64,000 nt of DNA from Chitinophaga sp. GbtcB8 (lineage in GTDB: Bacteria; Bacteroidota; Bacteroidia; Chitinophagales; Chitinophagaceae), in assembly GCF_019091455.1 (NCBI RefSeq), contig NZ_JAGXJN010000012.1, forward strand, positions 100,634-164,633, given 5' to 3'. Under the pieces are notes generated by a model. The model worked only from the letters and a program-made list of their open reading frames with translations. It was not told the DNA's origin and made no database searches. Positions within the stretch are counted from its first letter, which is position 1. Every line of letters begins with the position of its first letter. The position numbers and the translations under genes are program-made. Positions 53,095 through 61,755 of the stretch are shown here, in pieces.

Positions 53095-53688
53095 TTATAC
53101 ATTCAAGGGTGCCGGCTGCTCAGCGTACAAACGGTCTTCACGGTCAAAGCGGCCATACCACCAGCCTGTTTCAGCAATTTGCTCATTGATCTCAGCAGCG
53201 CCTACGCTGGCCAGGAAATCTTTAATTTCTCCTGCATTGCTTTTGCTGGTTACTTCAATAACCATTACAAACTTGTCATCTGTTTGCCGTGGGTGAAAGA
53301 CATGCTTCTTTACGAAAGGCATCAGCTGGCACAGGTAGCAGAAAGTCATCATCATACCTACCGCAGAGAATAATACCGTTAGCTCAAAGGTAATGGGTAT
53401 AAAAGCCGGCAATGGAAAATGCGGCTTACCGCCTATGTTCAATGGCCAATCGGATACAAACACCCAGCTCATAAAAGATAATGCTGTAGTGGTACCAGTA
53501 ATACCATATATAAAACCGGCCGTGTGCAGGCTGGTTTCACGCAGGCCCATGGCCTGGTCCAGGCCATGCACCGGGAACGGTGTGTAAACATCATGGATCT
53601 TGTACCCTGCGGCACGTACTTTCTTTACTGCCGGAAACAACACCGCCTCATCGTCAAAACAACCTACAACAAATTTTTTTGCAGCCAT
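53095..53688 (-). CDS. actD: ActD (DUF3341), alternative complex III subunit
   Basis: 197 aa with two transmembrane helices (about 65-83 and 99-119) in the DUF3341 layout: N-terminal KFVVGCFDDEAVLFPAVKKV, then FPVHGLDQAMGLRETSLHTAG, and a C-terminal cytosolic domain ending in GRFDREDRLY. ActD contacts the membrane subunits in the known structures. It lies between actC and actE. Confidence 0.92.
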   Translation of the reverse strand: MAAKKFVVGCFDDEAVLFPAVKKVRAAGYKIHDVYTPFPVHGLDQAMGLRETSLHTAGFIYGITGTTTALSFMSWVFVSDWPLNIGGKPHFPLPAFIPITFELTVLFSAVGMMMTFCYLCQLMPFVKKHVFHPRQTDDKFVMVIEVTSKSNAGEIKDFLASVGAAEINEQIAETGWWYGRFDREDRLYAEQPAPLNV

Positions 53689-53791
53689 ATTTAAAAAATT
53701 CAGAGTCTAAAATATCTAACGTTTTACTTACCTGCCGGCAATTTTAGTGTAACAATTACTGCAAACTGCCTACTATAAACTGCGGACTATT

Positions 53792-55228
53792 TTAGTGCGC
53801 GTGCTCCAGATCGTGTGCAAACTTTTCCGGGCTTTCCTGCTCGTACTTCGTCATATCATTCTTGAAGCTTTCGCCGGATGTCTTCAGCACATGCTTGATC
53901 TCCGCAACAGCAATTACCGGGAAATATTTGGCGAACAGGAAGTAACAGGTAAAGAACAGGCCAAAAGTACCCATGTAAAAACCAACTTCAGGCCAGGCCG
54001 GACGGTAATACACCCAGCTGGAAGGCAGGTAGTCGCGGTACAGAGAGGTACAAATGATCACAAAACGTTCGAACCACATACCAATGTTCACAATGATGGA
54101 CATAATGAAAGAGACCATTATATTCCTTCTCATTTTACGGAACCAGAACACCTGCGGCGTAATTACGTTACAGGTCATCATGATCCAGTATGACCAACCC
54201 AGCGGACCTGCAGCGCGGTATTTATAGAATTCTGCAAATTCGTATTGAGATCCTGAATACCACGCCATAAACAGTTCTGTCAGGTAGGCACAACCTACGA
54301 TAGAGCCGGTTAATACAATTACCCTGTTCATGGCATCCAGGTGCCCGATGGTAATGTAATCTTCCAGGTGTAATATTTTACGGGTAATGATCAGCAGTGT
54401 ATTTACCATCGCAAAACCGGAGAAGATAGCACCTGCCACAAAGTAGGGCGGAAAAATGGTGGTATGCCAACCGGGTATTACTGAGGTAGCAAAGTCAAAA
54501 GATACGATGGTGTGTACGGAAAGTACCAGCGGGGTAGATAAACCGGCCAGCACCAGTGATAAGGATTCATGACGCTGCCAGTGTTTGGTGGAACCGGTCC
54601 AGCCGAAAGAGGCAACACCATACAGCAGCTTACGCAGCTTGGTTTTAGCCCGGTCACGTACCGTAGCAAAGTCAGGCAGCAGGCCAGAGTACCAGAACAG
54701 CAGGGATACTGTAAAGTACGTAGAGATCGCGAACACATCCCACAGCAGCGGGGAGTTAAAGTTTACCCACAGCGGACCACGTGTGTTAGGATAAGGCAGT
54801 ACAAAGAAGGCCATCCAAACACGGCCCATGTGGAAGATCGGGAACTGGCCGGCGCACATTACCGCAAAGATGGTCATGGCTTCTGCCGCACGGTTCACCC
54901 CTGTACGCCATCCCTGGCGGAACAGCAGGAGGATGGCGGAGATCAGCGTACCGGCGTGACCGATACCTACCCACCATACGAAGTTGGTAATATCCCAACC
55001 CCAACCTACCGTTTTGTTCAGATTCCACACCCCGGTACCGAAGTACACTTCCCAGGTTACAGAAAACACCCCAAACGCTAACAATGAGAGCGATATAAAG
55101 AAACCTACATACCACAGCTTCCCAGGCTTGGCTTCAATGGGGCCGATGATATCTTCCGTTACCTTATGATAATCCTTTACCCCATCAACTAAAGGTTCTC
55201 TCAGTGTGGATTCGTACTTTAAATGCAT
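53792..55228 (-). CDS. actC: ActC, NrfD-like membrane subunit of alternative complex III
   Basis: 478 aa with about ten helices in the NrfD fold. Family landmarks: NWWVGIGHAGTLISAILLL-like VWWVGIGHAGTLISAILL, GRVWMAFFVLPYPNTRGP and WFERFVIICTSL. ActC carries the menaquinol-binding site region in the known structures. The C-terminal tail ends HDLEHAH. It is downstream of actB with about 170 bp of spacer that contains a word-repeat piece. Confidence 0.93.
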   Translation of the reverse strand: MHLKYESTLREPLVDGVKDYHKVTEDIIGPIEAKPGKLWYVGFFISLSLLAFGVFSVTWEVYFGTGVWNLNKTVGWGWDITNFVWWVGIGHAGTLISAILLLFRQGWRTGVNRAAEAMTIFAVMCAGQFPIFHMGRVWMAFFVLPYPNTRGPLWVNFNSPLLWDVFAISTYFTVSLLFWYSGLLPDFATVRDRAKTKLRKLLYGVASFGWTGSTKHWQRHESLSLVLAGLSTPLVLSVHTIVSFDFATSVIPGWHTTIFPPYFVAGAIFSGFAMVNTLLIITRKILHLEDYITIGHLDAMNRVIVLTGSIVGCAYLTELFMAWYSGSQYEFAEFYKYRAAGPLGWSYWIMMTCNVITPQVFWFRKMRRNIMVSFIMSIIVNIGMWFERFVIICTSLYRDYLPSSWVYYRPAWPEVGFYMGTFGLFFTCYFLFAKYFPVIAVAEIKHVLKTSGESFKNDMTKYEQESPEKFAHDLEHAH

Positions 55229-55232
55229 AGTT

Positions 55233-55268
55233 CGTAAAGCTTTTAGCTGTTAGTTGCTGGCTAGCAGC
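55233..55268. repeat. Word-repeat piece between actB and actC
   Basis: Degenerate copies of TTAGC / GCTAGC (TTTTAGCTGTTAGTTGCTGGCTAGCAGCC region) just upstream of the actC start. Smaller member of the same class as the dyad at 48080-48150, sharing its word. Confidence 0.5.
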
Positions 55269-55397
55269 CCTTGTCTTTGTTATGATCTCTGATTCTCTTT
55301 ATCTCACAGTCTTCCGTCTTTTTCAACGGCCTCGATGAATCTAATCTCCTTCATCGATTTCTTCTTACTTCCTTACCGGACTTCGCTATATCCAGGT

Positions 55398-58300
55398 TTA
55401 GTGATGCGCAGCTTCTTCATGCTGACCTTCAGCTTTCGGAGCGGCATCTTTATTCCTGATCTTAGCGAGGTAGTTAACGGAAGGCAGCGTATGGGTTTCT
55501 TCCAGTACGTAGAACAGCCTTTCGGTTTGCTCTTCGTTACGGATCTTGAATACGCGGCTTTCTTTATCATTTACGTTACCGAAAACAATTGCATCGGCAG
55601 CACAAGCTTGCTGGCAGGCAGTTTTAGCCTCACCATCCTTAACAGGGCGGCCAGCTTTCTTTGCAGCCAGCTTAGCATCCTGCAGGCGTTGCACGCAGAA
55701 GGAACATTTTTCCATCACACCGCGGCTGCGTACCACCACATCAGGGTTCAGCACCATACGGGTCAGGTTATCGTTCATATCGGAAACATCGTACAGGTTG
55801 TTTTCAAAGCTATCAGCACCATTCCAGTCTCTCCAGTTAAAGCGGCGTACTTTATACGGGCAGTTGTTAGCGCAGTAACGGGTACCGATACAACGGTTAT
55901 ACGCCATCTGGTTAATACCTTCGGAACTGTGGTTGGTAGCAGCTACCGGGCAAACGTTCTCACACGGAGCGTTATCGCAGTGCTGGCACAGCATAGGCTG
56001 GAACACTACTTCCGGGTTATTTTCATCACCGCTGAAGTAACGGTCAATACGGATCCAGTGCATTTCATGCGCCTTGATCACCTGCTCCTTACCTACTACG
56101 GAAACGTTGTTCTCTGCCTGGCAGGCTATGGTACAGGCGCCGCAACCAAAGCAGGTGTTCAGGTCAATAGACATGCCCCACTTGATACCCGGGTAAGGGT
56201 GGTTGGGATATAAAGTACCGTCTGCACGGAAATCTTTACCGTATTTGCTCAGCTCTTCGCGATCCTCATTCACGGCTTTCGGGTTCTTGATGAACTCCTG
56301 CAGCGTGGTTTCTTTAATAATGGGACGGCCCTCGTAGCTGTTGTGTGTCTGGGTTAAGCCAAGGTCATACTTTTTACCGGCATCTTCTATGGTAATGGCG
56401 GGTGAAAAGTAATCAAAGGTTTGACCATTATAACTTACAAACGGATAAGCGTTCTTACCAACTTCACCGGCTGCTTTACCTGCGTTCATGTTACGGCCAT
56501 AACCTACGGCAATCGCAATTACGTCAGGGTGGATACCGGGAACTATCAGCAAGGGCAGCTCAACTGTTTTACCGTTAGCGGTTATTTTCAATACCTTTTT
56601 ACCGGCATGAATTTCATAATCATCGCCCAGCTCCTCATCGTATTTTTTAGCGCGTGAGTTGGAGATACAGGCGTAGTTGTCCCAGGTAGCGCGGGTAATA
56701 GGATCCGGCATTTCCTGTAACCAGGGGTTGTTTGCCAGCTTACCGTTACCGATAGCTACTTTTTCATACAGCACCAGCTCTATTTCACCGCCTTTTTTAG
56801 CGCCGGTGATTTTGGAGGCTGCATAGGCAATATCACCTGCAAAGGTAGCACCTGCCAAAGCAGGGGCGGTAGTGGGCTCTATTACACCATCCTGCAGGGT
56901 TTTATCCCAGGCTTCCTGTCCGCCCAGCTTACTCATCCACTCATTCTTCAGGTAGCTTACCCAGTTGGTAGCGGTATTACCGCTCCAGGAGAGCAGGGTA
57001 TCTTCAAACGCACGGGTTTTGAACAGGGGAGCGATAGTAGGCTGTGTAAAGCTGAAGTAGCCGGTTTTACCTTCTGCATCACCCCAGCTTTCCAGGAAGT
57101 GATGATCAGGAGCGGCGTATTTGCACAGTTCAGAAGTTTCGTCCTTACGGTCATTGAAAGTAACGGTGAGCTTAGCTTTCTTTAAACCGTCGGCAAATTT
57201 CTTACCGTCGAAGTAATCATATACAGGGTTTACGCCAAATACCAGCAAAGCGCCAACGCTGCCGGCATTCAGGTCAGTTACCAGCTGCACCATGTCGCTG
57301 TCAACACCCTGGCGGTAGTTGGCAGTGGTAGCCCAGTCAATGGTAGTACCGTTAGCGCCTATCTGGTTATTGATGGCGTTTACGATCAGCTGCACATTCA
57401 CATCATTAGAGCCGGATACTACCAGTGCTTTGCCCTGGCTGGCCTGTAATGCTGCTGCTGCTTTTTTGATACCGTCTGCCACACGTTTGTCTGCAATGGC
57501 AGGTGCTGTTACAGAACCGCCTAATGCGCTAAACAGTGCCAGTGCTATTGCACCGGTTTCAGAAGGTTTATGGGTAAATCTTTCGTCAGCATTAGCGCCG
57601 GTGAGGCTCATGGTGCTTTCGAAATGGAAATGTTTGCTCATTTCCGGCTTCTCCTGGTCTATTTTGCGGGTAGCACCGTAACCTTTGGAGAATTCAGCCG
57701 GGTTTAACCAGGTGCCTAAGAAATCGGCGCCCAGGCTTACGATCACCTTTGCATTTTCAAAATGGTAGGAAGGCAGTGTTTTTTTACCGTAAGCAGCTTC
57801 GTTAGCCAGCAGCATACCGGAGTAGGATACTGCATCGTATGTTACATGACGGGAGCCGGGGTATTTAGCCAGGAACTCGCCAATTACTTTTTTGGTAGAG
57901 GGACTTAAAATGGTGGAGCTCAGTAATACTACCGGCTGACCGCTTAATGCACCTAAGGCAGCGGTTACTTGTTTGTCCAGCTCAGCCCAGGTGGTTTCCG
58001 TACCGTTGATAGTAGGGTAACGCAGGCGGGCTGTATCATAAAGGCCCAGTACAGCGCCCTGCACTTTGGCAGTGGTAGCGCCACCGGTTACGGAGCTTAA
58101 TGTGTTACCGTCTATTTTGATGGGACGGCCTTCACGGGTTTTCACCACCAGCGGCACATACTCGCCATCTACAGCGTAGGTAGATGCGTAGTAGTTAGGT
58201 ACGCCGGGGGTAATTTCTTCCGGCTTATTTACGTAAGGGATGGCTTTCTTCACCGGAATTTCACAGCTGGCAGCTATGGTAGCGGCAGCAGTTGTGAACC

Positions 58301-58460
58301 CCAGGTACTTCAGGAAGTCCCGGCGGGGGGTTGTTGCGCCTAACAGGCTATCACTCTCATCAAACGGCAGGTCTTCTCCAAACTCATTCTTCACTATTTC
58401 CTGATGCGCTTTGGTATTATGCAACTCCTCCAGGCCTTTCCAATACTTTTTCTGCTCCAT
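55398..58460 (-). CDS. actB: ActB, molybdopterin-oxidoreductase-like iron-sulfur subunit
   Basis: 1020 aa. N-terminal Tat-like RRDFLK motif followed by a lipobox-like AASC, as in other ActB. Residues about 100-720 form the molybdopterin-oxidoreductase-like domain (no cofactor in known structures); the last third is an iron-sulfur domain with cysteines CFGCGACTIAC, CQHCDNAPCENVC, CIGTRYCANNC and CSFCVQRLQ...ACQQACA, enough for three [4Fe-4S] and one [3Fe-4S]. The His-rich end is GQHEEAAHH. It is second gene of the operon, about 98 bp after actA. Confidence 0.95.
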   Translation of the reverse strand: MEQKKYWKGLEELHNTKAHQEIVKNEFGEDLPFDESDSLLGATTPRRDFLKYLGFTTAAATIAASCEIPVKKAIPYVNKPEEITPGVPNYYASTYAVDGEYVPLVVKTREGRPIKIDGNTLSSVTGGATTAKVQGAVLGLYDTARLRYPTINGTETTWAELDKQVTAALGALSGQPVVLLSSTILSPSTKKVIGEFLAKYPGSRHVTYDAVSYSGMLLANEAAYGKKTLPSYHFENAKVIVSLGADFLGTWLNPAEFSKGYGATRKIDQEKPEMSKHFHFESTMSLTGANADERFTHKPSETGAIALALFSALGGSVTAPAIADKRVADGIKKAAAALQASQGKALVVSGSNDVNVQLIVNAINNQIGANGTTIDWATTANYRQGVDSDMVQLVTDLNAGSVGALLVFGVNPVYDYFDGKKFADGLKKAKLTVTFNDRKDETSELCKYAAPDHHFLESWGDAEGKTGYFSFTQPTIAPLFKTRAFEDTLLSWSGNTATNWVSYLKNEWMSKLGGQEAWDKTLQDGVIEPTTAPALAGATFAGDIAYAASKITGAKKGGEIELVLYEKVAIGNGKLANNPWLQEMPDPITRATWDNYACISNSRAKKYDEELGDDYEIHAGKKVLKITANGKTVELPLLIVPGIHPDVIAIAVGYGRNMNAGKAAGEVGKNAYPFVSYNGQTFDYFSPAITIEDAGKKYDLGLTQTHNSYEGRPIIKETTLQEFIKNPKAVNEDREELSKYGKDFRADGTLYPNHPYPGIKWGMSIDLNTCFGCGACTIACQAENNVSVVGKEQVIKAHEMHWIRIDRYFSGDENNPEVVFQPMLCQHCDNAPCENVCPVAATNHSSEGINQMAYNRCIGTRYCANNCPYKVRRFNWRDWNGADSFENNLYDVSDMNDNLTRMVLNPDVVVRSRGVMEKCSFCVQRLQDAKLAAKKAGRPVKDGEAKTACQQACAADAIVFGNVNDKESRVFKIRNEEQTERLFYVLEETHTLPSVNYLAKIRNKDAAPKAEGQHEEAAHH

Positions 58461-58477
58461 GTTATTTATTACGAGTT

Positions 58478-58562
58478 ACGTGATTGTTATTTGTGATTTT
58501 AGATTACGATTTCAGATTTGATATGATCTATGATTTGTGAAATCTGAAATCTAAAATATTAA
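58478..58562. repeat. Word-repeat dyad between actA and actB (word GATTTCAGATTT)
   Basis: Perfect 12-bp arms 58508-58519 (GATTTCAGATTT) and 58540-58551 with a 20-nt loop, flanked by degenerate copies (GATTTTAGATTACGATTTC, TCTATGATTTG). Being inside an operon, it would form an mRNA hairpin. Confidence 0.75.
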
Positions 58563-59809
58563 TAGTGGCATTTCTGACATTCAGTACCACCCACCATTTC
58601 AACGGTTACGCTGTCAATTTTACCATCTTTCACATCCTGGTGGAACTTCTCAAAAATGCTGTAGTATTTATTATCTGCAAACTGCACTTTAGTGGTGCGG
58701 TGGCAGTTAATACACCAGCCCATGGAAAGGTCGGCAAACTGGTGCACCTCATCCATTTCCTGGATAGCTCCGTGACAGGTCTGACATTGTTGTTTACCGG
58801 CTACTATGTGTTGGGAGTGATTGAAGTACACGTGATCAGGCAGGTTGTGGATCTTGGTCCATTCAATAGGTTTACCGGGTTTGGTATATTTCTGTGCCTG
58901 CGGATCCCAGCCTACGTAATCATATAATTTCGCAATTTCAGCACTGCCGTTGATCTTCTTGCCTTCTGCAGTGAACAGGTCAGGGCCATGATATTCGTTG
59001 ATGGCTTTGTGACAGTTCATACAGATATTTTCAGAAGGGATCATAGCGTGTTTGCTCTTTTCCGCACCGGCGTGGCAATATAAACAGTTGATCTGGTTAA
59101 TGCCGGCGTGTACTTTATGCGAGTAGTGGATAGGCTGTTCAGGCATGTAGTCTTTCTGGCGGCCCAGGCCAATGGCCCCCTGTATGGTGAAGTAACCGCC
59201 AACCATGAACAATACTACTATTGCAAGTGCGATGTAAGCTTTATTCTTATAGAAGGGAACGGGTTCCGGCGTAGCTACGCCTTCTTTATCTGCAGCCAGC
59301 TTATTCAGGTTGCTGTTGATCTGCATCAGGATCAGGGCTACTACTGCCAGTATCAGGGTTATGATACCAAACAGCAGGCTGTTGTCCTCACCTGATTCCT
59401 CTGCGCCGCCGGCAGCTACAGCTGTTTTAGCACCGCCTCCGGGTTCTTTGGCGCCTTCCTGCCCAATGTAAGCGAGGATGTTATCAATATCCTCATCTGT
59501 AAACGAAGGGAAAGCGGGCATCGCCTGCTTATTGTATTCGTTATACAGCGTATTGGCATACTGGTCGCCTGACGCTAACACAGAAGCAGAGTTGTGGATC
59601 CACTGGTGCAATAATTTCTTATCAGACCATCTTCCCTCAACGTCTTTCAACGCGGGACCGGTTACCCTTTTATGTACATTATGACAAGATGCGCAATTCT
59701 GTTGAAATAATGCCTTACCCTTACCCGGATCTGCCGCTTTAACTGTTGTTGAAACCGAGAGTACAAGACCCGCGCATAGGATAAGAACACTCACAAAATG
59801 CTTACGCAT
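58559..59809 (-). CDS. actA: ActA, multiheme cytochrome c subunit of alternative complex III
   Basis: 416 aa from the start at 59809, with signal peptide MRKHFVSVLILCAGLVLSVS. It has six CxxCH heme motifs: CASCH in an N-terminal cytochrome c domain (about 25-105), and CLYCH, CMNCH, CQTCH, CINCH and CQKCH in the C-terminal part. Two hydrophobic segments (about 132-154 and 178-198) lie between them. Described ActA subunits are usually called pentaheme, so the N-terminal cytochrome domain adds a sixth. It is first gene of the act operon. Confidence 0.93.
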   Translation of the reverse strand: MRKHFVSVLILCAGLVLSVSTTVKAADPGKGKALFQQNCASCHNVHKRVTGPALKDVEGRWSDKKLLHQWIHNSASVLASGDQYANTLYNEYNKQAMPAFPSFTDEDIDNILAYIGQEGAKEPGGGAKTAVAAGGAEESGEDNSLLFGIITLILAVVALILMQINSNLNKLAADKEGVATPEPVPFYKNKAYIALAIVVLFMVGGYFTIQGAIGLGRQKDYMPEQPIHYSHKVHAGINQINCLYCHAGAEKSKHAMIPSENICMNCHKAINEYHGPDLFTAEGKKINGSAEIAKLYDYVGWDPQAQKYTKPGKPIEWTKIHNLPDHVYFNHSQHIVAGKQQCQTCHGAIQEMDEVHQFADLSMGWCINCHRTTKVQFADNKYYSIFEKFHQDVKDGKIDSVTVEMVGGTECQKCHY

Positions 59810-59878
59810 ACGAATGGAAACACGACGATACACAGCCTATTAAGTTTAGATTTGACCTTAGTTTCTTAAAAGTGCCAG

Positions 59879-59911
59879 CAAAAATAAGACACAATGTTGA
59901 CAATTTATCAA
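59879..59911 (-). promoter_or_regulatory. Promoter of the act-cox operon
   Basis: Minus-strand -7 box TATTTTTG (59886-59879, exact), with a TTG at 59911-59909, a 22-nt gap (a shorter 14-nt option also exists). Start near 59872, about 63 nt ahead of actA. Confidence 0.55.
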
Positions 59912-60114
59912 CAAATAAAAAATTATTTGGTTGCAGCTATAAACTGTTTTTTCTATACATAAGCACTTTACAGGGCAAATTTTATGATAAATATCATGTA
60001 ATGAATTTATTTGTTATAAGTGCGGGCTCCCCTATAATATAAAGGCATAGTTTGCTTGTCAGTTTTTGTTTTTAATTGATGTAATTTTAACCAACCTGCT
60101 TAAAAAAGTTCCCC
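59912..60114. other. AT-rich spacer between divergent actA and NlpE-like genes
   Basis: Strongly AT-rich, no ORF of note. The string TAATTTTAACCA at about 60078-60092 resembles the plus strand of the hairpin element but lacks a hairpin and is probably chance. No exact plus-strand -7 box for the NlpE-like gene was found. Confidence 0.5.
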
Positions 60115-60891
60115 ATGTTATACCGTATTTTCATTTTTACCTCCATACTGGGAATAATATTAACCGCCTGCGGCGGCAACCAGCAAGCGCCAGCTGCGGC
60201 CGATAGCAGCGCCCTGCTAACGCCTGCCCAACCGGATGCCGGTACGAATACCCCCAATGGCAGCTACCAGGGTACGCTGCCCTGCGCCGACTGCCCGGGC
60301 ATTGATTACCAGATCAGCCTGTATGACAATAACCGCTACAAAACCCTGATGGTGTACCGGGACCGCAACCAGAACCGCCCGGTGGTAGATACCGGTACCT
60401 GGAAAATGGAGCAGGATTCCATGGTACGCATTACCCTCAGCGGACAATCCAAACAAACCTTCCTGTTTGAAGACGGCAGGCTTTACCAGCTGGATGAACA
60501 TGGCCAGCGCATTACCGGCGCCCTGGCAGATAATTATATATTACGCCCGGTAAAGGGTGGAGATCCCGCCCGCCTGCAGCAGAAAGCTGCCGAAGGTATA
60601 GATTTTATGGCCGCAGGTATCCACCCTGCCTGGAGCCTGGAAATGGACCGGCAGAAAACCATCTTCTTCCAGACGGTGCAGGGCGATTCCGTACGCGTAC
60701 CAGCACCCCGCCCCCGCCCGGACACAGATACCCTTCGGGTATATACCGCTAAAACGGAAAAGGCGGAGTTCATTCTTACCATCCGCAACAGCGCCTGTAT
60801 AGATGATGTAAATGGCTTTATGCGCCCCTATGCGGTGGAGGTACAGCTGAAGGATAGTACTTATAAGGGTTGCGGGGAGTATTTGCGGTAG
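60115..60891 (+). CDS. NlpE-like lipoprotein
   Basis: 258 aa. Lipobox LTAC (Cys near residue 19) followed by an Ala/Pro-rich linker. The N-terminal domain (about 45-145) is NlpE-like with the Cys pair of GTLPCADCPGI, a beta-barrel fold in known members. The C-terminal domain has FILTIRNSACIDDVNGFMRP and a Cys near the end (YKGCGEYL), like the COG3650 type. In E. coli NlpE senses envelope and copper stress through Cpx; here Cpx is not known, so it is a general envelope lipoprotein. It is divergent from the act operon and single. Confidence 0.87.
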   Translation: MLYRIFIFTSILGIILTACGGNQQAPAAADSSALLTPAQPDAGTNTPNGSYQGTLPCADCPGIDYQISLYDNNRYKTLMVYRDRNQNRPVVDTGTWKMEQDSMVRITLSGQSKQTFLFEDGRLYQLDEHGQRITGALADNYILRPVKGGDPARLQQKAAEGIDFMAAGIHPAWSLEMDRQKTIFFQTVQGDSVRVPAPRPRPDTDTLRVYTAKTEKAEFILTIRNSACIDDVNGFMRPYAVEVQLKDSTYKGCGEYLR

Positions 60892-61095
60892 TTAACAGGC
60901 CCCCTGTTTAATGGCCCTTCTATTCGGGTGCAACTGGTATGCTCCCCTCCTAAAAAGGCCCCGTAATTGCTGCGACATTGCTGCGCAACTCCTCCCCCCT
61001 ACATAAAACCCTACATGCGTATATAACGGTTTTGCCGCATAGGTTTGTGAGCAGCGTCAACAAATTCGTAATTCGTAATTGACAATCCGTAATTC
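60892..61095. repeat. Spacer ending in word repeats (word ATTCGTAATT)
   Basis: The last 35 nt (61058-61095) contain ATTCGTAATTCGTAATT and CCGTAATTC. No hairpin or ORF in the remaining spacer. Confidence 0.55.
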
Positions 61096-61103
61096 TATCT
61101 TTG
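61096..61103 (+). promoter_or_regulatory. -7 box (TATCTTTG) upstream of purN
   Basis: Exact TAnnTTTG match, 25 nt before the TTG start of purN; start near 61110. The word-repeat ends immediately before this box. The nearest TTG upstream leaves only a 14-nt gap. Confidence 0.5.
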
Positions 61104-61128
61104 CGCTGGTTAAAAAACTACAGCCGTT

Positions 61129-61710
61129 TTGAAAAATATTGCCATTTTTGCTTCAGGTGCCGGCAGCAATGCCCAAAAGATCATAGACCATTTTTCAGAT
61201 TCAACAATTGCCAGGGTTACCCTGATCCTGTGTAATAAACCGGACGCCGGAATTTTCCGGATAGCAGAGAAGGAGAACATACCGGCCATACTGATTGAAA
61301 AAGATCCTTTTTTCCGTGGAGATGATTATGTACAACTGTTACAGCGGGAGCAGATAGACCTGGTGGTGCTGGCTGGCTTTTTATGGAAAGTACCCGCCAA
61401 CCTGGTGCAGGCATTTGCCAACCGTATTATTAATATTCACCCGGCCCTGCTGCCAAAGTATGGCGGTAAAGGTATGTACGGACATTTTGTGCATGAGGCC
61501 GTGATCAACGCCGGCGATGCGGAAAGCGGCATCACCATTCATTTCGTAAATGAAAAGTACGATGACGGCGCCACCATTTTACAGGAGCGCTGCACCATTG
61601 TACCGGGCGATACGCCGGAGACACTGGCCAAAAAAGTACAGGTGCTGGAACATACCTGGTACCCGGTTATTGTGGAACGATTATTGACCAACGAAGCAGT
61701 TAGCCATTAG
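61129..61710 (+). CDS. purN: Phosphoribosylglycinamide formyltransferase
   Basis: 193 aa. Starts at a TTG (61129) giving MKNIAIFASGAGSNAQKI; no in-frame ATG exists near there, and the conserved N-terminus begins right at the start. Formyltransferase landmarks: ASGAGSNAQ (phosphate loop), NIHPALLPK with Asn102 and His104, and YDDG with catalytic Asp145. It transfers a formyl group from 10-formyl-tetrahydrofolate in purine synthesis. It is 46 bp before the barrel gene, which may be an independent transcript. Confidence 0.93.
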   Translation: MKNIAIFASGAGSNAQKIIDHFSDSTIARVTLILCNKPDAGIFRIAEKENIPAILIEKDPFFRGDDYVQLLQREQIDLVVLAGFLWKVPANLVQAFANRIINIHPALLPKYGGKGMYGHFVHEAVINAGDAESGITIHFVNEKYDDGATILQERCTIVPGDTPETLAKKVQVLEHTWYPVIVERLLTNEAVSH

Positions 61711-61755
61711 CCTGTAGCTATAGCTATTATGCGCAAATTTCCCCAGCTGCTGTTT

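Noticed and set aside
60078..60092. TAATTTTAACCA upstream of the NlpE-like gene, similar to part of the hairpin element
   Set aside because: No hairpin or -7 box beside it; a 12-nt A/T-rich match is expected by chance.
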